DNA of 64,000 bases, taken from the NCBI GenBank assembly GCA_934525625.1, contig CAKSZL010000002.1, positions 248,001 through 312,000 on the forward strand. The letters are read 5' to 3'. The position numbers and the translations under genes were made by a program. The notes under the pieces were generated by a model. That model was not told the origin of the DNA, searched no databases, and saw only the letters and a list, made by a program, of their open reading frames with translations. Shown piece after piece: positions 8,838-18,425 of the stretch. Each line of letters opens with the position of its first letter. Position 1 is the first letter of the stretch. This DNA comes from an uncultured Burkholderiaceae bacterium (GTDB lineage Bacteria > Pseudomonadota > Gammaproteobacteria > Burkholderiales > Burkholderiaceae_B).

Positions 8838-10112
8838 ATGATGTATGAATTCTGGATGGGCGTGCGCTATGCCGGATTCACCGGGGCCCGGCGGCGCAAC
8901 GGGCGGCGCGACCGCTTCGTGTCTTTCATCGCGGGCAGCTCCATGGTGGGCATCGCGCTGGGCGTGGCGGCGCTGATCATCGTGTTGTCGGTCATGAACG
9001 GCTTTCAGCAGCAGGTGCGCGACCGCATGCTGTCGGTGCTGCCGCACGTGGAGCTTTTCGTGCCGGGGGTGGAGCCCTCGGGCATTCTGGCGCATTGGCA
9101 GAAATTGGCCGAGCAGGCCGAGCGCAACCCCGCCGTGCGCGGCGCGGCCCCCTTCGTGGCGGCCCAGGCCATGCTGACGCGCGGCGAAGCGCTGAGCGGC
9201 GTGCAGGTCCGGGGCATAGACCCGGCTTTCGAGCCCAAGGTGTCCGACCTGGCTGAACAGCTAGAGAACGTGCGGCTGGACGCCCTGCAAGCGGGCAAGT
9301 TCGGCGTGATTCTGGGCACGCAATTGGCGGCCAATCTGGGCGTCGTACCCGGCGACACCGTGATGTTGCTAGCGCCGCAAGGGTCCATCTCGCCGGCCGG
9401 CTTCACGCCGCGCATGCGGCAGTTCAGCGTGGTGGGCCTGTTCAATTCCGGGCATTACGAATACGACGCCTCGCTGGCCTTCGTGCACGTGGAAGACGCC
9501 GCGCGCGTGTTCCGCGACAGCGGCACCAGCGGGGTTCGGCTGCGCATCGCCGACATGCAGAAAGCGCCGCGCGTGGCCAACGAGTTACGTGCTTCGATGC
9601 CGGCCTATGTGCGCGCCTCCGACTGGACGGAAAACAACCGCACTTGGTTCGCCGCCGTGCAAACCGAAAAGCGCATGATGTTCCTGATTCTGGCGCTCAT
9701 CGTCGCGGTGGCGGCCTTCAATCTGCTGTCTTCGCTGGTGATGGCGGTGAAGGACAAGCAGTCCGACATCGCCATTCTGCGCACCATAGGCGCCACGCCG
9801 CGCGAGATAGGCCGCATCTTCCTGGTGCAGGGCGCGCTCATCGGCGTCGTGGGCACCGTGCTGGGCACGGGCCTGGGCATGTTGATCGCCTACAACATCG
9901 ACATCATCGTGCCGGCCATCGAGCGCGCCCTGGGCATACAGTTTTTGCCGCAGCAAATCTATTTCATCAGCAGCCTGCCTTCCAACCCGCAGGCCAGCGA
10001 CATCGCCACCATCGCGGTGACGTCGCTGGTGCTGTCCTGGCTGGCGACGCTGTACCCAAGCTGGCGCGCGTCGCGGCTGCAACCCGCACAGGTATTGCGC
10101 AATGAGCACTGA
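8838..10112 (+). CDS. lolC: lipoprotein-releasing ABC transporter permease LolC/E
   Basis: A 424-residue inner-membrane permease. The N-terminus MMYEFWMGVRYAG precedes a first membrane helix (about 33-57), then a large periplasmic domain, then three C-terminal helices with the FtsX-like core (AILRTIGATPREIGRIFLVQG). With LolD it extracts lipoproteins from the inner membrane and passes them to LolA. Only one permease gene is present, so it may work as a LolF-like homodimer, as in many betaproteobacteria. ATG at 8838 or 8841 are both possible. It overlaps lolD by 11 bp. Confidence 0.92.
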   Translation: MMYEFWMGVRYAGFTGARRRNGRRDRFVSFIAGSSMVGIALGVAALIIVLSVMNGFQQQVRDRMLSVLPHVELFVPGVEPSGILAHWQKLAEQAERNPAVRGAAPFVAAQAMLTRGEALSGVQVRGIDPAFEPKVSDLAEQLENVRLDALQAGKFGVILGTQLAANLGVVPGDTVMLLAPQGSISPAGFTPRMRQFSVVGLFNSGHYEYDASLAFVHVEDAARVFRDSGTSGVRLRIADMQKAPRVANELRASMPAYVRASDWTENNRTWFAAVQTEKRMMFLILALIVAVAAFNLLSSLVMAVKDKQSDIAILRTIGATPREIGRIFLVQGALIGVVGTVLGTGLGMLIAYNIDIIVPAIERALGIQFLPQQIYFISSLPSNPQASDIATIAVTSLVLSWLATLYPSWRASRLQPAQVLRNEH

Positions 10113-10806
10113 ACCACGTTACGTACTCCGGGCCGAGGGCCTGAACAAGTCCTACGACGAGGGCGCGGGCGCCATACAGGTGCTGCGCGACGTGGACGTC
10201 GCCGTGCGCGAAGGCGAGATGGTGGCGCTGGTGGGCGCCTCGGGCTCGGGCAAGAGCACCTTGCTGCACGTGCTGGGCCTGCTCGACGAGGCCGACAGCG
10301 GCCGCGTCTGGCTGAACGGCGACGAGACCGGCAATCTTTCCGAGGCCAAGCGCAGCCAATTGCGCAACCAGCACCTGGGCTTCGTGTATCAGTTCCATCA
10401 TCTGCTGGCCGAGTTCTCCGCGCTGGACAACGTGGCCATGCCGCTCATCGTGCGGCGCATGCCGCGCCCGCAGGCGCGCGAGCAGGCCGCGGTGCTGCTG
10501 GAGCAGGTGGGGCTGGCCGCGCGCATGCGCCATTTTCCCGGCCAGTTGTCGGGCGGCGAACGCCAGCGCGTGGCCCTGGCGCGCGCATTGGTCACGCGGC
10601 CGGCCTGCGTGCTGGCCGACGAGCCCACCGGCAATCTGGACCGCGAAACCGCGCACAATATGTTCGAGCTGCTGACGCGCCTGAACCGGGAATCGGGCAC
10701 GGCCTTCCTGATTGTCACCCACGATCCGGCCTTGGCTCAGCGCGCCACCCGCCAGTTGTACATGAACAGGGGGCATTTGGCCGACGCACCCGCCGAGGAT
10801 GCTTGA
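10102..10806 (+). CDS. lolD: lipoprotein-releasing ABC transporter ATPase LolD
   Basis: A 234-residue ABC ATPase with Walker A GASGSGKST near residue 50, the Q-loop, the signature LSGGERQRVALARAL and Walker B VLADEPTGNLD. It powers lipoprotein release with the adjacent permease. The gene begins inside the end of lolC and ends at the start of the TatD gene, giving a tightly packed lolC-lolD-tatD operon. Confidence 0.95.
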   Translation: MSTEPRYVLRAEGLNKSYDEGAGAIQVLRDVDVAVREGEMVALVGASGSGKSTLLHVLGLLDEADSGRVWLNGDETGNLSEAKRSQLRNQHLGFVYQFHHLLAEFSALDNVAMPLIVRRMPRPQAREQAAVLLEQVGLAARMRHFPGQLSGGERQRVALARALVTRPACVLADEPTGNLDRETAHNMFELLTRLNRESGTAFLIVTHDPALAQRATRQLYMNRGHLADAPAEDA

Positions 10807-11622
10807 ATGTTGATAGACACGCATTGCCACCTGGATGCCGCCGAATTCGACGCCGATCGCGAAGCGGTGGTGGCGCGCGCCGGCCGGGCGGGCGTGTCGG
10901 GCATCGTGATTCCGTCCGTGGCGCGCGCGTATTTCGAACCGGTTGCGCAATTGGCCGCCCGTGTGCCGGGCGGCGCTTATGCGCTGGGCATACACCCCCT
11001 GTACGTGCCGCAGGCCGATGACGGCGACTTGCAGGCGCTGGAGCAAGCCGTGGCGCAGGCCATGGGTGATCCGCGCTTCGTGGGCATAGGCGAAATCGGC
11101 CTGGATTTCTTCGTACCCGAATTGTGCACGCCGCCGATGCGCGAGCGGCAGATGCATTTTTATACGGCCCAGTTGGCACTGGCGCAGCGCCACGGCTTGC
11201 CCGTGATTCTGCACGTGCGCCGTTCGCAGGACGAATTGCTCAAGCAGCTAAGACGCCACCGGCCCGTGGGCGGCATCACCCATGCCTTCAACGGCAGCTT
11301 TCAGCAGGCCGAGCAGTTTCTGGGCCTGGGCTTTGCGCTGGGTTTCGGCGGCGCCATGACCTTCGAGCGTGCCTTGCAGATACGCCGCCTCGCCGCGGAA
11401 CTGCCGGACAGCGCCTGGGTGCTGGAAACCGACGCGCCGGACATTCCTCCCGCGTGGCTGGAGCGGCCCGCGCGCAACGAGCCCGGTGAGCTGCCGCGCA
11501 TTGCGCAGGTGATGGCGGGCTTGCGCGGCATGGCGCTGGAAGACGTGATGGCGCATAGCCGCCGTAACGCCCTGCGAGTATTGCCCAGGCTGGCGGCGGC
11601 GTTGGCGGCATCGTTGCCGTAA
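10807..11622 (+). CDS. TatD family metal-dependent hydrolase
   Basis: A 271-residue TIM-barrel hydrolase with the metal-binding HCH motif at 6-8, GEIGLD (E96), histidines in LPVILHVRR and GITHAFNG, and the ETDAP aspartate near the C-terminus. The family includes TatD-type deoxyribonucleases and related phosphodiesterases; the exact paralogue (TatD, YcfH or YjjV) cannot be decided here. It starts immediately after the lolD stop, so it is probably expressed from the lol operon. Confidence 0.88.
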   Translation: MLIDTHCHLDAAEFDADREAVVARAGRAGVSGIVIPSVARAYFEPVAQLAARVPGGAYALGIHPLYVPQADDGDLQALEQAVAQAMGDPRFVGIGEIGLDFFVPELCTPPMRERQMHFYTAQLALAQRHGLPVILHVRRSQDELLKQLRRHRPVGGITHAFNGSFQQAEQFLGLGFALGFGGAMTFERALQIRRLAAELPDSAWVLETDAPDIPPAWLERPARNEPGELPRIAQVMAGLRGMALEDVMAHSRRNALRVLPRLAAALAASLP

Positions 11623-11749
11623 CGGAATTCGTCCTTCCGGGCGATTCGTCCGCCTTGGCGTCAAGGTCTTTCAAACAGTCCTTCCAAACAAGGTATTTTC
11701 CACAGTGACTTTTCCAGGCCCACGGCATGGCCTGCGCGTGGCTGCGCTT

Positions 11750-11777
11750 CTACGATGACGCGTCGACGTTATCGTAG
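11750..11777 (+). promoter_or_regulatory. inverted repeat abutting the comEC ribosome binding site
   Basis: CTACGAT and ATCGTAG form seven-base arms, with an inner ACG/CGT pairing across a mismatch. The last base touches the GGGAGG ribosome binding site of comEC, whose ATG is at 11789. It could be an operator for a DNA-binding protein or an RNA hairpin that limits access to the ribosome binding site. Confidence 0.4.
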
Positions 11778-11788
11778 GGAGGAAAACC

Positions 11789-14386
11789 ATGCTGGGGCGT
11801 GCGTGCGTGTTGTCTGTGGTGGCGGCCGCGGCCCTGATGCAATGCCTGCCCGAACTGCCGCGCCACGGCGCGAGTATTGCCTGGAGCCTGGGCTTGCCTT
11901 TGCTTGCCGCCGCCGTCTGGCGCAGCCGGCGCTGGCCGGCGGCCGTTATGGCGGGCAAGGCATGGCGCGGCTTGTGCGTGCTGGGATGTTTTCTGCTGGC
12001 TTGCGGCTGGGTCTTATGGCATACGCAGGCGCGCCTGGACGATGCGCTATGGGAAGACAACGACGACAAGGTGTCGCGCGTGGTGCTGCGGGTGGCGGAG
12101 CTGCCGCGCGAAACCCCGGACAGCCGGCGCTTCGTGGCCGAGGTGCTGTCGTCGCGGGTGCAAGGCGTACCCAGGCGTATCGAAGTGGCCTGGCATGGCG
12201 CGGCTTATGCCGGCCCTTACGGATATAACAGCGGAAGCAATGGCCGGCCTTCCGGCCCGCCTGCCCTGTTTCCAGCCATCGTGCCCGGGCAGGTATGGCG
12301 CATGGCCTTGAATCTGCGCCGCGTCAGCGGCGCGCACAACCCGTATGGCTTCGATTACGAAGGCCATCAGTTCGCCCGCGGCATACGCGCCCAGGGCAGC
12401 GTGCGCGGCACGCCCGAGCTGCTGAGGGAGTCGGACGTGGACAGCCTGGGCACGCTGGCCGAGCGCCTGCGCCACCGCGTGCGCCAGGCCATGCGCCCTT
12501 ATCTGCAAGACATGCCTTATGCCGGCGTGCTGCTGGCGCTGACGATAGGCGATCAGGCCAGCATTCCGGGCGAACAATGGGATTTGTTCAACCGGGCGGG
12601 GCTGGGGCATTTGATCGTCATCAGCGGATCGCACATCACCATGATCGCGGCGCTGGGCGGCTGGCTGGCGAATCGCGCGTGGCGGCGCTTGGCGTGGCGC
12701 GGGCGGCCGCTGGCCGAGAGGCTGCCTGCGCAGATCGCGGCCTGCGCGGCGGCCTTGCTGGTGGCGTGGGCGTATTGCCTGCTGGCCGGATGGGGCGTGC
12801 CGGCGCGCCGCACCTTCTTGATGCTGAGCGTGGTGGCGGTGGCGTATGCCGCGCGCCTGCCCGTCAGCGCGTCGCGCTTGCTGTGCCTGGCGGCGGCGCT
12901 GGTCGTGCTGATGGACCCGTGGGCCTTGATGGCCAGCGGCTTCTGGCTGTCTTTCGGCGCGGTGGCGGTGCTGTTCAGCCTGGGCAGCGGCGGCGGGCGG
13001 GCGCTGGCGGCGACGTCCGGGGCCGGCCCGGCCACGCCTGCCAAGCATATGTTCGGGAGGTTCTCCCGTCAGAGGGCGTCGGATTTTGCCGGGGAAACCA
13101 TGCGGCGCGCCTGGAGCGTCTGCCGCCAGGCGGGGCGCTTGCAGCTTGCCATCAGCCTGGCCTTGCTGCCTTTGCTGGCGTTGTGGTTCAACCAGCTGTC
13201 GCTGGTGTCGCCGCTGGCCAACGCCTATGCGATTCCGGTAATAGGCATGGTGGTCACGCCCCTGGCCTTGCTGCTGGCCTTGGCGTCGCTGATGCCGGGC
13301 GCGGCCTGGCTATGCGCCGGGTTGGCGTGGGCGGCGCACGGCTTGCTGGTCTTGATCATGCCCTGGACGACCTGGCTGGCCGACTTGCCTTGGGCGGTCG
13401 TCGATGCGGCGTCCGCGCCCATGCCATGGCTGGTGCTGGCCATGGCGGGCCTGGCGGTGGCGCTGCTGCCGCGCGGCTGGCCATTGCGCCACTGGGGCTG
13501 GCTGGCCATGCTGCCGGCCTTGTGCTGGCGTCCGCCGCCGTTGCCGCCGGGCGAATGGCGCATGACGGCGCTGGACGTGGGGCAGGGCGGCGCCTGGGTG
13601 GTGCAGACCGCCACGCAGGTATTGGTGTTCGACACCGGGCCGCGCCACGGGCCGACGTCGGATGCGGGCAGCCGCGTGCTGGTTCCGTACTTGCGCGCCA
13701 GCGGCATAAGCCGCGTGGATGCGCTGGTGGTGTCCCATGCCGACATGGATCACGTGGGCGGCGCGCGCAGCTTGCTGGCGGCCATGCCGACTAAGCGGTC
13801 CTACGCGTCTTTCGAGCTGGCGGGCTTTTTGCAGCGCGAGGCGCCGCGCCTGGGTGAAACCGAAGTGCCCGCTTTGCCCTTGAGGCGTTTACGCTGCGAG
13901 CAAGGGGAGTCGTGGCAGGTGGACGGCGTGAGCTTCCGCTTCCTGTGGCCTTTGCGGGGCGCGGCCCGGCGGTTCGACGGCGGCGGCACGAAAGAGCGCA
14001 ATGCCAATAGCTGCGTGCTGTGGGTGCGCGGGGCGCATCATGCGGCGCTGCTGCCGGGCGACATCGGCGCGCCGGAAGAAGCGAGACTGGTCTCGCTGGG
14101 CCTGGCGCCCAAGGTGGACGTGATGATGGCCGCGCATCACGGTTCGCGCCATTCCTCGTCGGCGGCATGGGCGGCCGCGACCCGGCCCACGCTGGTGGTG
14201 GCTCAGACGGGCCGCTGGAACCGCTACGGCCATCCGCATGCCGACGCGGTGCGGCGCTGGCGGCGAGCGGGCGGCAAGTTCGCGGATACCAGCGAGCACG
14301 GCGCCATCGTGATGCATTCGACGCCGGCGGGCTTGTATTGGGCCGGCCAGCGCGCGCAGCGCAAACGCTATTGGCACGGCAGTTGA
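11789..14386 (+). CDS. comEC: competence protein ComEC/Rec2
   Basis: An 865-residue multi-pass membrane protein. It has N-terminal hydrophobic segments, the ComEC central region (GLGHLIVISGSHITMIA) and a C-terminal metallo-beta-lactamase-like domain with SHADMDHVGG at about 648-657, plus DIGAPEE and AAHHGSRHSSS. ComEC forms the inner-membrane channel for single-stranded DNA during natural transformation; the C-terminal domain is thought to degrade the other strand. Length is typical and no disruption is visible. GGGAGG precedes the ATG. It is not obviously linked to other competence genes in the window. Confidence 0.92.
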   Translation: MLGRACVLSVVAAAALMQCLPELPRHGASIAWSLGLPLLAAAVWRSRRWPAAVMAGKAWRGLCVLGCFLLACGWVLWHTQARLDDALWEDNDDKVSRVVLRVAELPRETPDSRRFVAEVLSSRVQGVPRRIEVAWHGAAYAGPYGYNSGSNGRPSGPPALFPAIVPGQVWRMALNLRRVSGAHNPYGFDYEGHQFARGIRAQGSVRGTPELLRESDVDSLGTLAERLRHRVRQAMRPYLQDMPYAGVLLALTIGDQASIPGEQWDLFNRAGLGHLIVISGSHITMIAALGGWLANRAWRRLAWRGRPLAERLPAQIAACAAALLVAWAYCLLAGWGVPARRTFLMLSVVAVAYAARLPVSASRLLCLAAALVVLMDPWALMASGFWLSFGAVAVLFSLGSGGGRALAATSGAGPATPAKHMFGRFSRQRASDFAGETMRRAWSVCRQAGRLQLAISLALLPLLALWFNQLSLVSPLANAYAIPVIGMVVTPLALLLALASLMPGAAWLCAGLAWAAHGLLVLIMPWTTWLADLPWAVVDAASAPMPWLVLAMAGLAVALLPRGWPLRHWGWLAMLPALCWRPPPLPPGEWRMTALDVGQGGAWVVQTATQVLVFDTGPRHGPTSDAGSRVLVPYLRASGISRVDALVVSHADMDHVGGARSLLAAMPTKRSYASFELAGFLQREAPRLGETEVPALPLRRLRCEQGESWQVDGVSFRFLWPLRGAARRFDGGGTKERNANSCVLWVRGAHHAALLPGDIGAPEEARLVSLGLAPKVDVMMAAHHGSRHSSSAAWAAATRPTLVVAQTGRWNRYGHPHADAVRRWRRAGGKFADTSEHGAIVMHSTPAGLYWAGQRAQRKRYWHGS

Positions 14387-14539
14387 GCAGACGGACCGGC
14401 AAGCGGATACGCAAGCAGGCGGCAGCGCTGCACGGCCGCTGAATAAGGGGCTAAACAGGCGGGAAGGCATGGCCGACGAGCACCGCAGTTGAGCGAACCG
14501 GCGACAATAGGGTATATCTTCATCTTTACCCCAAGATTT

Positions 14540-15490
14540 ATGCAGACTCGTAACATGCAACCCCGCCTGGAATCCGTCACCTGCGCCAACCCCATGGGCC
14601 TGCACCGCATGGCTTATTGGGAATGGGGCGACCCCGACAACGAGCGCGTCGTGCTGTGCGTGCACGGCCTGACGCGCAACGGGCGCGATTTCGACGCGCT
14701 GGCGCGGCGGCTGGCCGGCCGCTATCGCGTCGTCTGCCCCGACGTCGTCGGGCGAGGGCGCTCCGACTGGCTGCCGGTGGGCGCGCCCTATGGCTTTGCG
14801 CAGTATGTGTCCGACATGCTGAGCCTGCTGGCGCGCTTGCGCGCCGAACGCCTGGCGTGGGTGGGCACCTCCATGGGTGGGCTGATCGCACTGAGCCTGC
14901 TGGCGGGGCTGGGCTTGCTGCCGGCGGCGCGCAACGGCCTGGGCCGCGGCGCGCCCGAAACGCAGACGCCGCGCCTGCACGGCCTGGTGCTGAACGACGT
15001 GGGGCCGAAAGTCGATACCTCGGGCTTGGCGCGTATTGCCGGATACGTGGGGCAGCCGGCCGATTTCGCCGACTTCCGGGATGCCGTGCAGTACGTCAAG
15101 ACGACGCTGGCCGGCTTCGGCCCGCACGACGAGGCGCAATGGGAAGACCTGACGCGCCACGCCCTGGTCGAGCACGGGGGCGCCTACGTCAAACACTACG
15201 ACTTGCGCATCGCCGAGGGCCTGCAAGTGTCGGTCGACCCGACTCTGGCCGCCTTGATGGAAGCGCAGCTGTGGCAGGCATACGAAGGCCTGGAGGCGCC
15301 GGTGCTGGTGGTGCGCGGCCAGCATTCCGACATTCTTTCGGCCGAGCTGGCCGAACGCATGCGCGCCCGCCACGCCCGCGCCCGCGTGGCCGAAGTGGCC
15401 GGCGTGGGCCATGCGCCCACCTTGATGCAGGACGACCAGCTGGCGCTGGTGGATGGGTTCGTCTCGGCCTGCCTGGAAGCACGAACATGA
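14540..15490 (+). CDS. alpha/beta hydrolase
   Basis: About 316 residues from MQTRNMQPRL. The fold is shown by VLCVHGLTRNGRDFD, the nucleophile elbow VGTSMGG, an acidic strand end (VVRGQHSD) and a late histidine (VGHAPTL). The substrate is unknown. The ATG at 14555 (MQPRLES) is an equally reasonable start, and a longer upstream frame to 14489 is less likely. The stop overlaps the next start as ATGA, so it is coupled to the PHP phosphatase gene. Confidence 0.8.
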   Translation: MQTRNMQPRLESVTCANPMGLHRMAYWEWGDPDNERVVLCVHGLTRNGRDFDALARRLAGRYRVVCPDVVGRGRSDWLPVGAPYGFAQYVSDMLSLLARLRAERLAWVGTSMGGLIALSLLAGLGLLPAARNGLGRGAPETQTPRLHGLVLNDVGPKVDTSGLARIAGYVGQPADFADFRDAVQYVKTTLAGFGPHDEAQWEDLTRHALVEHGGAYVKHYDLRIAEGLQVSVDPTLAALMEAQLWQAYEGLEAPVLVVRGQHSDILSAELAERMRARHARARVAEVAGVGHAPTLMQDDQLALVDGFVSACLEART

Positions 15491-16344
15491 ACAAGCCTAC
15501 GCCGACGGTCGCGCGCAACGCCGACCTGCATTGCCATTCCACGGTTTCCGACGGCGTGCTCAGCCCCGCCGAGCTGGCGGCGCGTGCGTTTGAGCAAGGC
15601 GTGACGCTGTGGTCGCTGACCGATCACGATGCCGTCGACGGCCTGGACGAAGCCGCGCAGGCCGCCGGGGGGTACGGCATGGCCTTCTTGCCGGGCGTCG
15701 AGATCTCGGTAAGCTGGGCGGGCAGAACCGTGCACGTGGTGGGCCTGGGCATCGACGCCGACCATTCCGCCTTGCAGGAAGGCCTGGCGGCCTTGCGCGC
15801 CGGGCGCATCGCGCGCGGCCGGCGCATTGCCGACAGGCTGATCGAACTGGGTCTGCCCGATACCTACGAAGGCGCCTTGCAACTGGCCACGAACCCCGGC
15901 TTGCTCAACCGCACGCATTTCGGCCGCTACATGGTGGCGCGGGGCTTGTGCGCGAACATGCGCGAGGCTTTTACGCGCTATCTGGGCGACGGCAAGCCCG
16001 GCGACGTCAAGGCGCAGTGGGCCTCGCTGGAAGACGCGCTGGCGTGGATACTAGGCGCGGGCGGCAAAGCCGTTCTGGCGCACCCCGGCCGCTACACCTA
16101 CGACGACACCGCGCTGCATGCCTTGTTCGACGTGTTCAAGCAATTGGGCGGCAAGGGCGTGGAAGTCGTCACGGGCAGCCATAGGCCCGACCAATACCAG
16201 ACCTACGCCGCCGTGGCGCGGCAATACGGTTTCGAGGCCTCGCGCGGCTCGGACTTCCACGCGCCTTCCGAGAGCCAGGTCGATCTGGGAACGCTGCCGC
16301 CCTTGCCGGCGGACTTGGTGCCGGTTTGGCACGACATGGTCTAG
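15487..16344 (+). CDS. PHP domain phosphatase (3',5'-nucleoside bisphosphate phosphatase/RNase AM type)
   Basis: A 285-residue PHP protein with metal-binding DLHCHS (H15, H17), LTDHDAVDG, LPGVEIS, VLAHPGRY and GSDFHAP. The best-known relatives remove the 3' phosphate from nucleoside 3',5'-bisphosphates and act as 5'-3' exoribonucleases on short RNA (YciV/RNase AM). The start ATG overlaps the stop of the preceding hydrolase gene. The fully open frame reaches far upstream, but that part is the shadow of the hydrolase gene. Confidence 0.85.
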   Translation: MNKPTPTVARNADLHCHSTVSDGVLSPAELAARAFEQGVTLWSLTDHDAVDGLDEAAQAAGGYGMAFLPGVEISVSWAGRTVHVVGLGIDADHSALQEGLAALRAGRIARGRRIADRLIELGLPDTYEGALQLATNPGLLNRTHFGRYMVARGLCANMREAFTRYLGDGKPGDVKAQWASLEDALAWILGAGGKAVLAHPGRYTYDDTALHALFDVFKQLGGKGVEVVTGSHRPDQYQTYAAVARQYGFEASRGSDFHAPSESQVDLGTLPPLPADLVPVWHDMV

Positions 16345-16430
16345 CACACTTCAATTGACGAATACTTGATGTTTGCTTGATGCCTGGATGACATCGCTTT
16401 TTCTATGCTGCGAGCGGTCGGAGCTGCGCC

Positions 16431-18374
16431 ATGGTTGGCGGCTCCTTTTACCCATTCCGTCCGCCGCGCATGTATACGCAAATCGCAGTTTTTGTCCTGG
16501 CTTCCTTTGCGCTGTTGTCTTTCAGTCGCCTGTGCCTGATGCTTTGGCAGAGGCGCAGGGTACGCGAAGCGGCGGGCGTTGCGCCCATCGTTATCGGCGG
16601 CTTGAGGATAGACGCCCATTTGGTGGCGCTATGCCTTGCGCCGTCGTTGTTGTTCGCGCCGTGGTTTGCTGATTCCGCCATTGCGATGGCGATCAACGGC
16701 GTGTGGCTGCAGATGGCGTGGCTGCTGATCTGCCTGCTCGAAGTTTCCACGCCCATGTTCATCATCGAGTACGACGTGCGGCCCAATCGCCTGTACGTGG
16801 ATTATCTGAAGCACCCGCAAGAGGTGTTCGGAATGATATGGAAGGGCTATCGTTCCACCGCGATAGCCGGGGTGCTAGGCCTGGCCATGCTTGGTGTGCT
16901 GGGCAACAGCTTGTTCGCCCACGCGGCGCCAGGCTATGCGCCCGACGGCTTCGTCGAACGCATAGCCGTGGCGATGGCCGGCATTGCGCTGGCGTTTCTG
17001 GCGATACGCGGAACCTTGCGCCATCGGCCCATCAACCCTTCGACGGTGGCGTTTTGCGGCGACCCGCTGCTCAACACGTTGGCGCTGAATTCGCTGTACA
17101 GCGTGCTGTATGCGGTCTATTGCATGAAGAACGAGCGCTCGCCGGCGGATGCCTACGGCAGGCTGGGCGACGATGAAACAATAGGCCGGGTGTGCAAGGG
17201 CGCGGGTATTGAACCCGGCGCAAACTCCCGTATTCCCACGCTGCACCGCCATACGTCCGCTTCAGCCGGCCGCCCGGGCAAGGCCAAGCACATTGTTTTG
17301 ATCGTGGAAGAGAGCCTGGGGGCCAAGTACACGGGCCATCTGGGCGGCTTGAGCTTGACGCCCCACCTGGACGCCTTGACCGCGCACGCGTGGACGTTCC
17401 AGCGCGCTTACGCCACGGGTACGCGCTCCGTGCGCGGCCTGGAGGCCTTGGCGGCGGGGTTTCCGCCCTCGCTTTCGGATGCGGTCTTGCGCCTGCCCGA
17501 TGCGCAGTCGCGCTTTTTTACCCTGGCGCAATTGCTGCGCCCCCACGGTTATCGCAGCCGTTTCATCTACGGAGGAGAAGCGCATTTCGACAATATGAAG
17601 AGCTTTTTTCTCGGCAATGGCTTCGATGAGCTCCACGACAGAAAGACTTTCCGGCAGCCGGCGTTCGCGGGAACCTGGGGCGTCAGTGACGAGGACATGT
17701 TCGGCAGGCTGCACGAACTGCTGTCCACGCGCAGCGACGAGCCGACCTTGACCCTGGCGTTCTCGGTTTCCAACCATTCCCCATGGGAGTACCCAGAGGG
17801 CCGCATCGAGCCGGTGGGCGAGCCGGCCAGCGTGGAAAACACGGTGCGCTACGCCGATTGGGCCTTGGGCGGCTTTTTCGAGCGCGCGCGCCGCAGCGCG
17901 TACTGGGATGACACCTTGTTCGTGGTGGCCGCCGACCATGAAGCCAGGGTGGGAGGGCAGCAGTCGATACCCGTAAGGTATTTCCACATTCCGGCGTTGA
18001 TTCTGGGCGGTGGCGTGCAGCCCCGCCTGGACGCGCGCATCGTCAGCCAGATCGACTTGCCCGTGACGCTGCTGTCTTTAGTGGGTTTCGAGGGCGAACA
18101 CCCGATGATAGGCCACGACCTGACGCAAGCTTCGGCGGGCGGGCGCGCGATGATGCAGTATGGCGAGAACTACGGCTATCTCAAGCATGACAGCTTGGTC
18201 GTTTTGGAACCCTTGCGGCCCGCCACGCAATGGCGCTATGCGGCGCCCGATGAATACGCCCCGGCGGCGCTGGATGAAGCGCTGAGGCGCGAGGCCCTGG
18301 CGCATGCCTTGTGGCCCGATCTTGCCTACCGTTCAAAAGGCTACACGCTGCCTCATCTTTTGACGGCGCAGTAG
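16431..18374 (+). CDS. LtaS/MdoB-family sulfatase-fold membrane transferase
   Basis: A 647-residue protein with about five N-terminal membrane helices (to about residue 195) and a C-terminal sulfatase-like domain facing the periplasm. Metal-site residues are seen in LIVEESLG (about 288-295), the probable catalytic threonine lies in YATGTRSVRG (about 328), and SNHSPWEYP and VAADHEAR follow. The family transfers phosphoglycerol or phosphoethanolamine to envelope glycans; which substituent applies here is unknown. The ATG at 16470 (MYTQIAVF) is an alternative start. It is convergent with a regulatory/glycosyltransferase operon, suggesting a shared envelope role. Confidence 0.8.
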   Translation: MVGGSFYPFRPPRMYTQIAVFVLASFALLSFSRLCLMLWQRRRVREAAGVAPIVIGGLRIDAHLVALCLAPSLLFAPWFADSAIAMAINGVWLQMAWLLICLLEVSTPMFIIEYDVRPNRLYVDYLKHPQEVFGMIWKGYRSTAIAGVLGLAMLGVLGNSLFAHAAPGYAPDGFVERIAVAMAGIALAFLAIRGTLRHRPINPSTVAFCGDPLLNTLALNSLYSVLYAVYCMKNERSPADAYGRLGDDETIGRVCKGAGIEPGANSRIPTLHRHTSASAGRPGKAKHIVLIVEESLGAKYTGHLGGLSLTPHLDALTAHAWTFQRAYATGTRSVRGLEALAAGFPPSLSDAVLRLPDAQSRFFTLAQLLRPHGYRSRFIYGGEAHFDNMKSFFLGNGFDELHDRKTFRQPAFAGTWGVSDEDMFGRLHELLSTRSDEPTLTLAFSVSNHSPWEYPEGRIEPVGEPASVENTVRYADWALGGFFERARRSAYWDDTLFVVAADHEARVGGQQSIPVRYFHIPALILGGGVQPRLDARIVSQIDLPVTLLSLVGFEGEHPMIGHDLTQASAGGRAMMQYGENYGYLKHDSLVVLEPLRPATQWRYAAPDEYAPAALDEALRREALAHALWPDLAYRSKGYTLPHLLTAQ

Positions 18375-18425
18375 CAAGACGCGCACTTGAGCTACCCAAG
18401 CCGGCTGGCGGTTCAAGCCGGCTGC

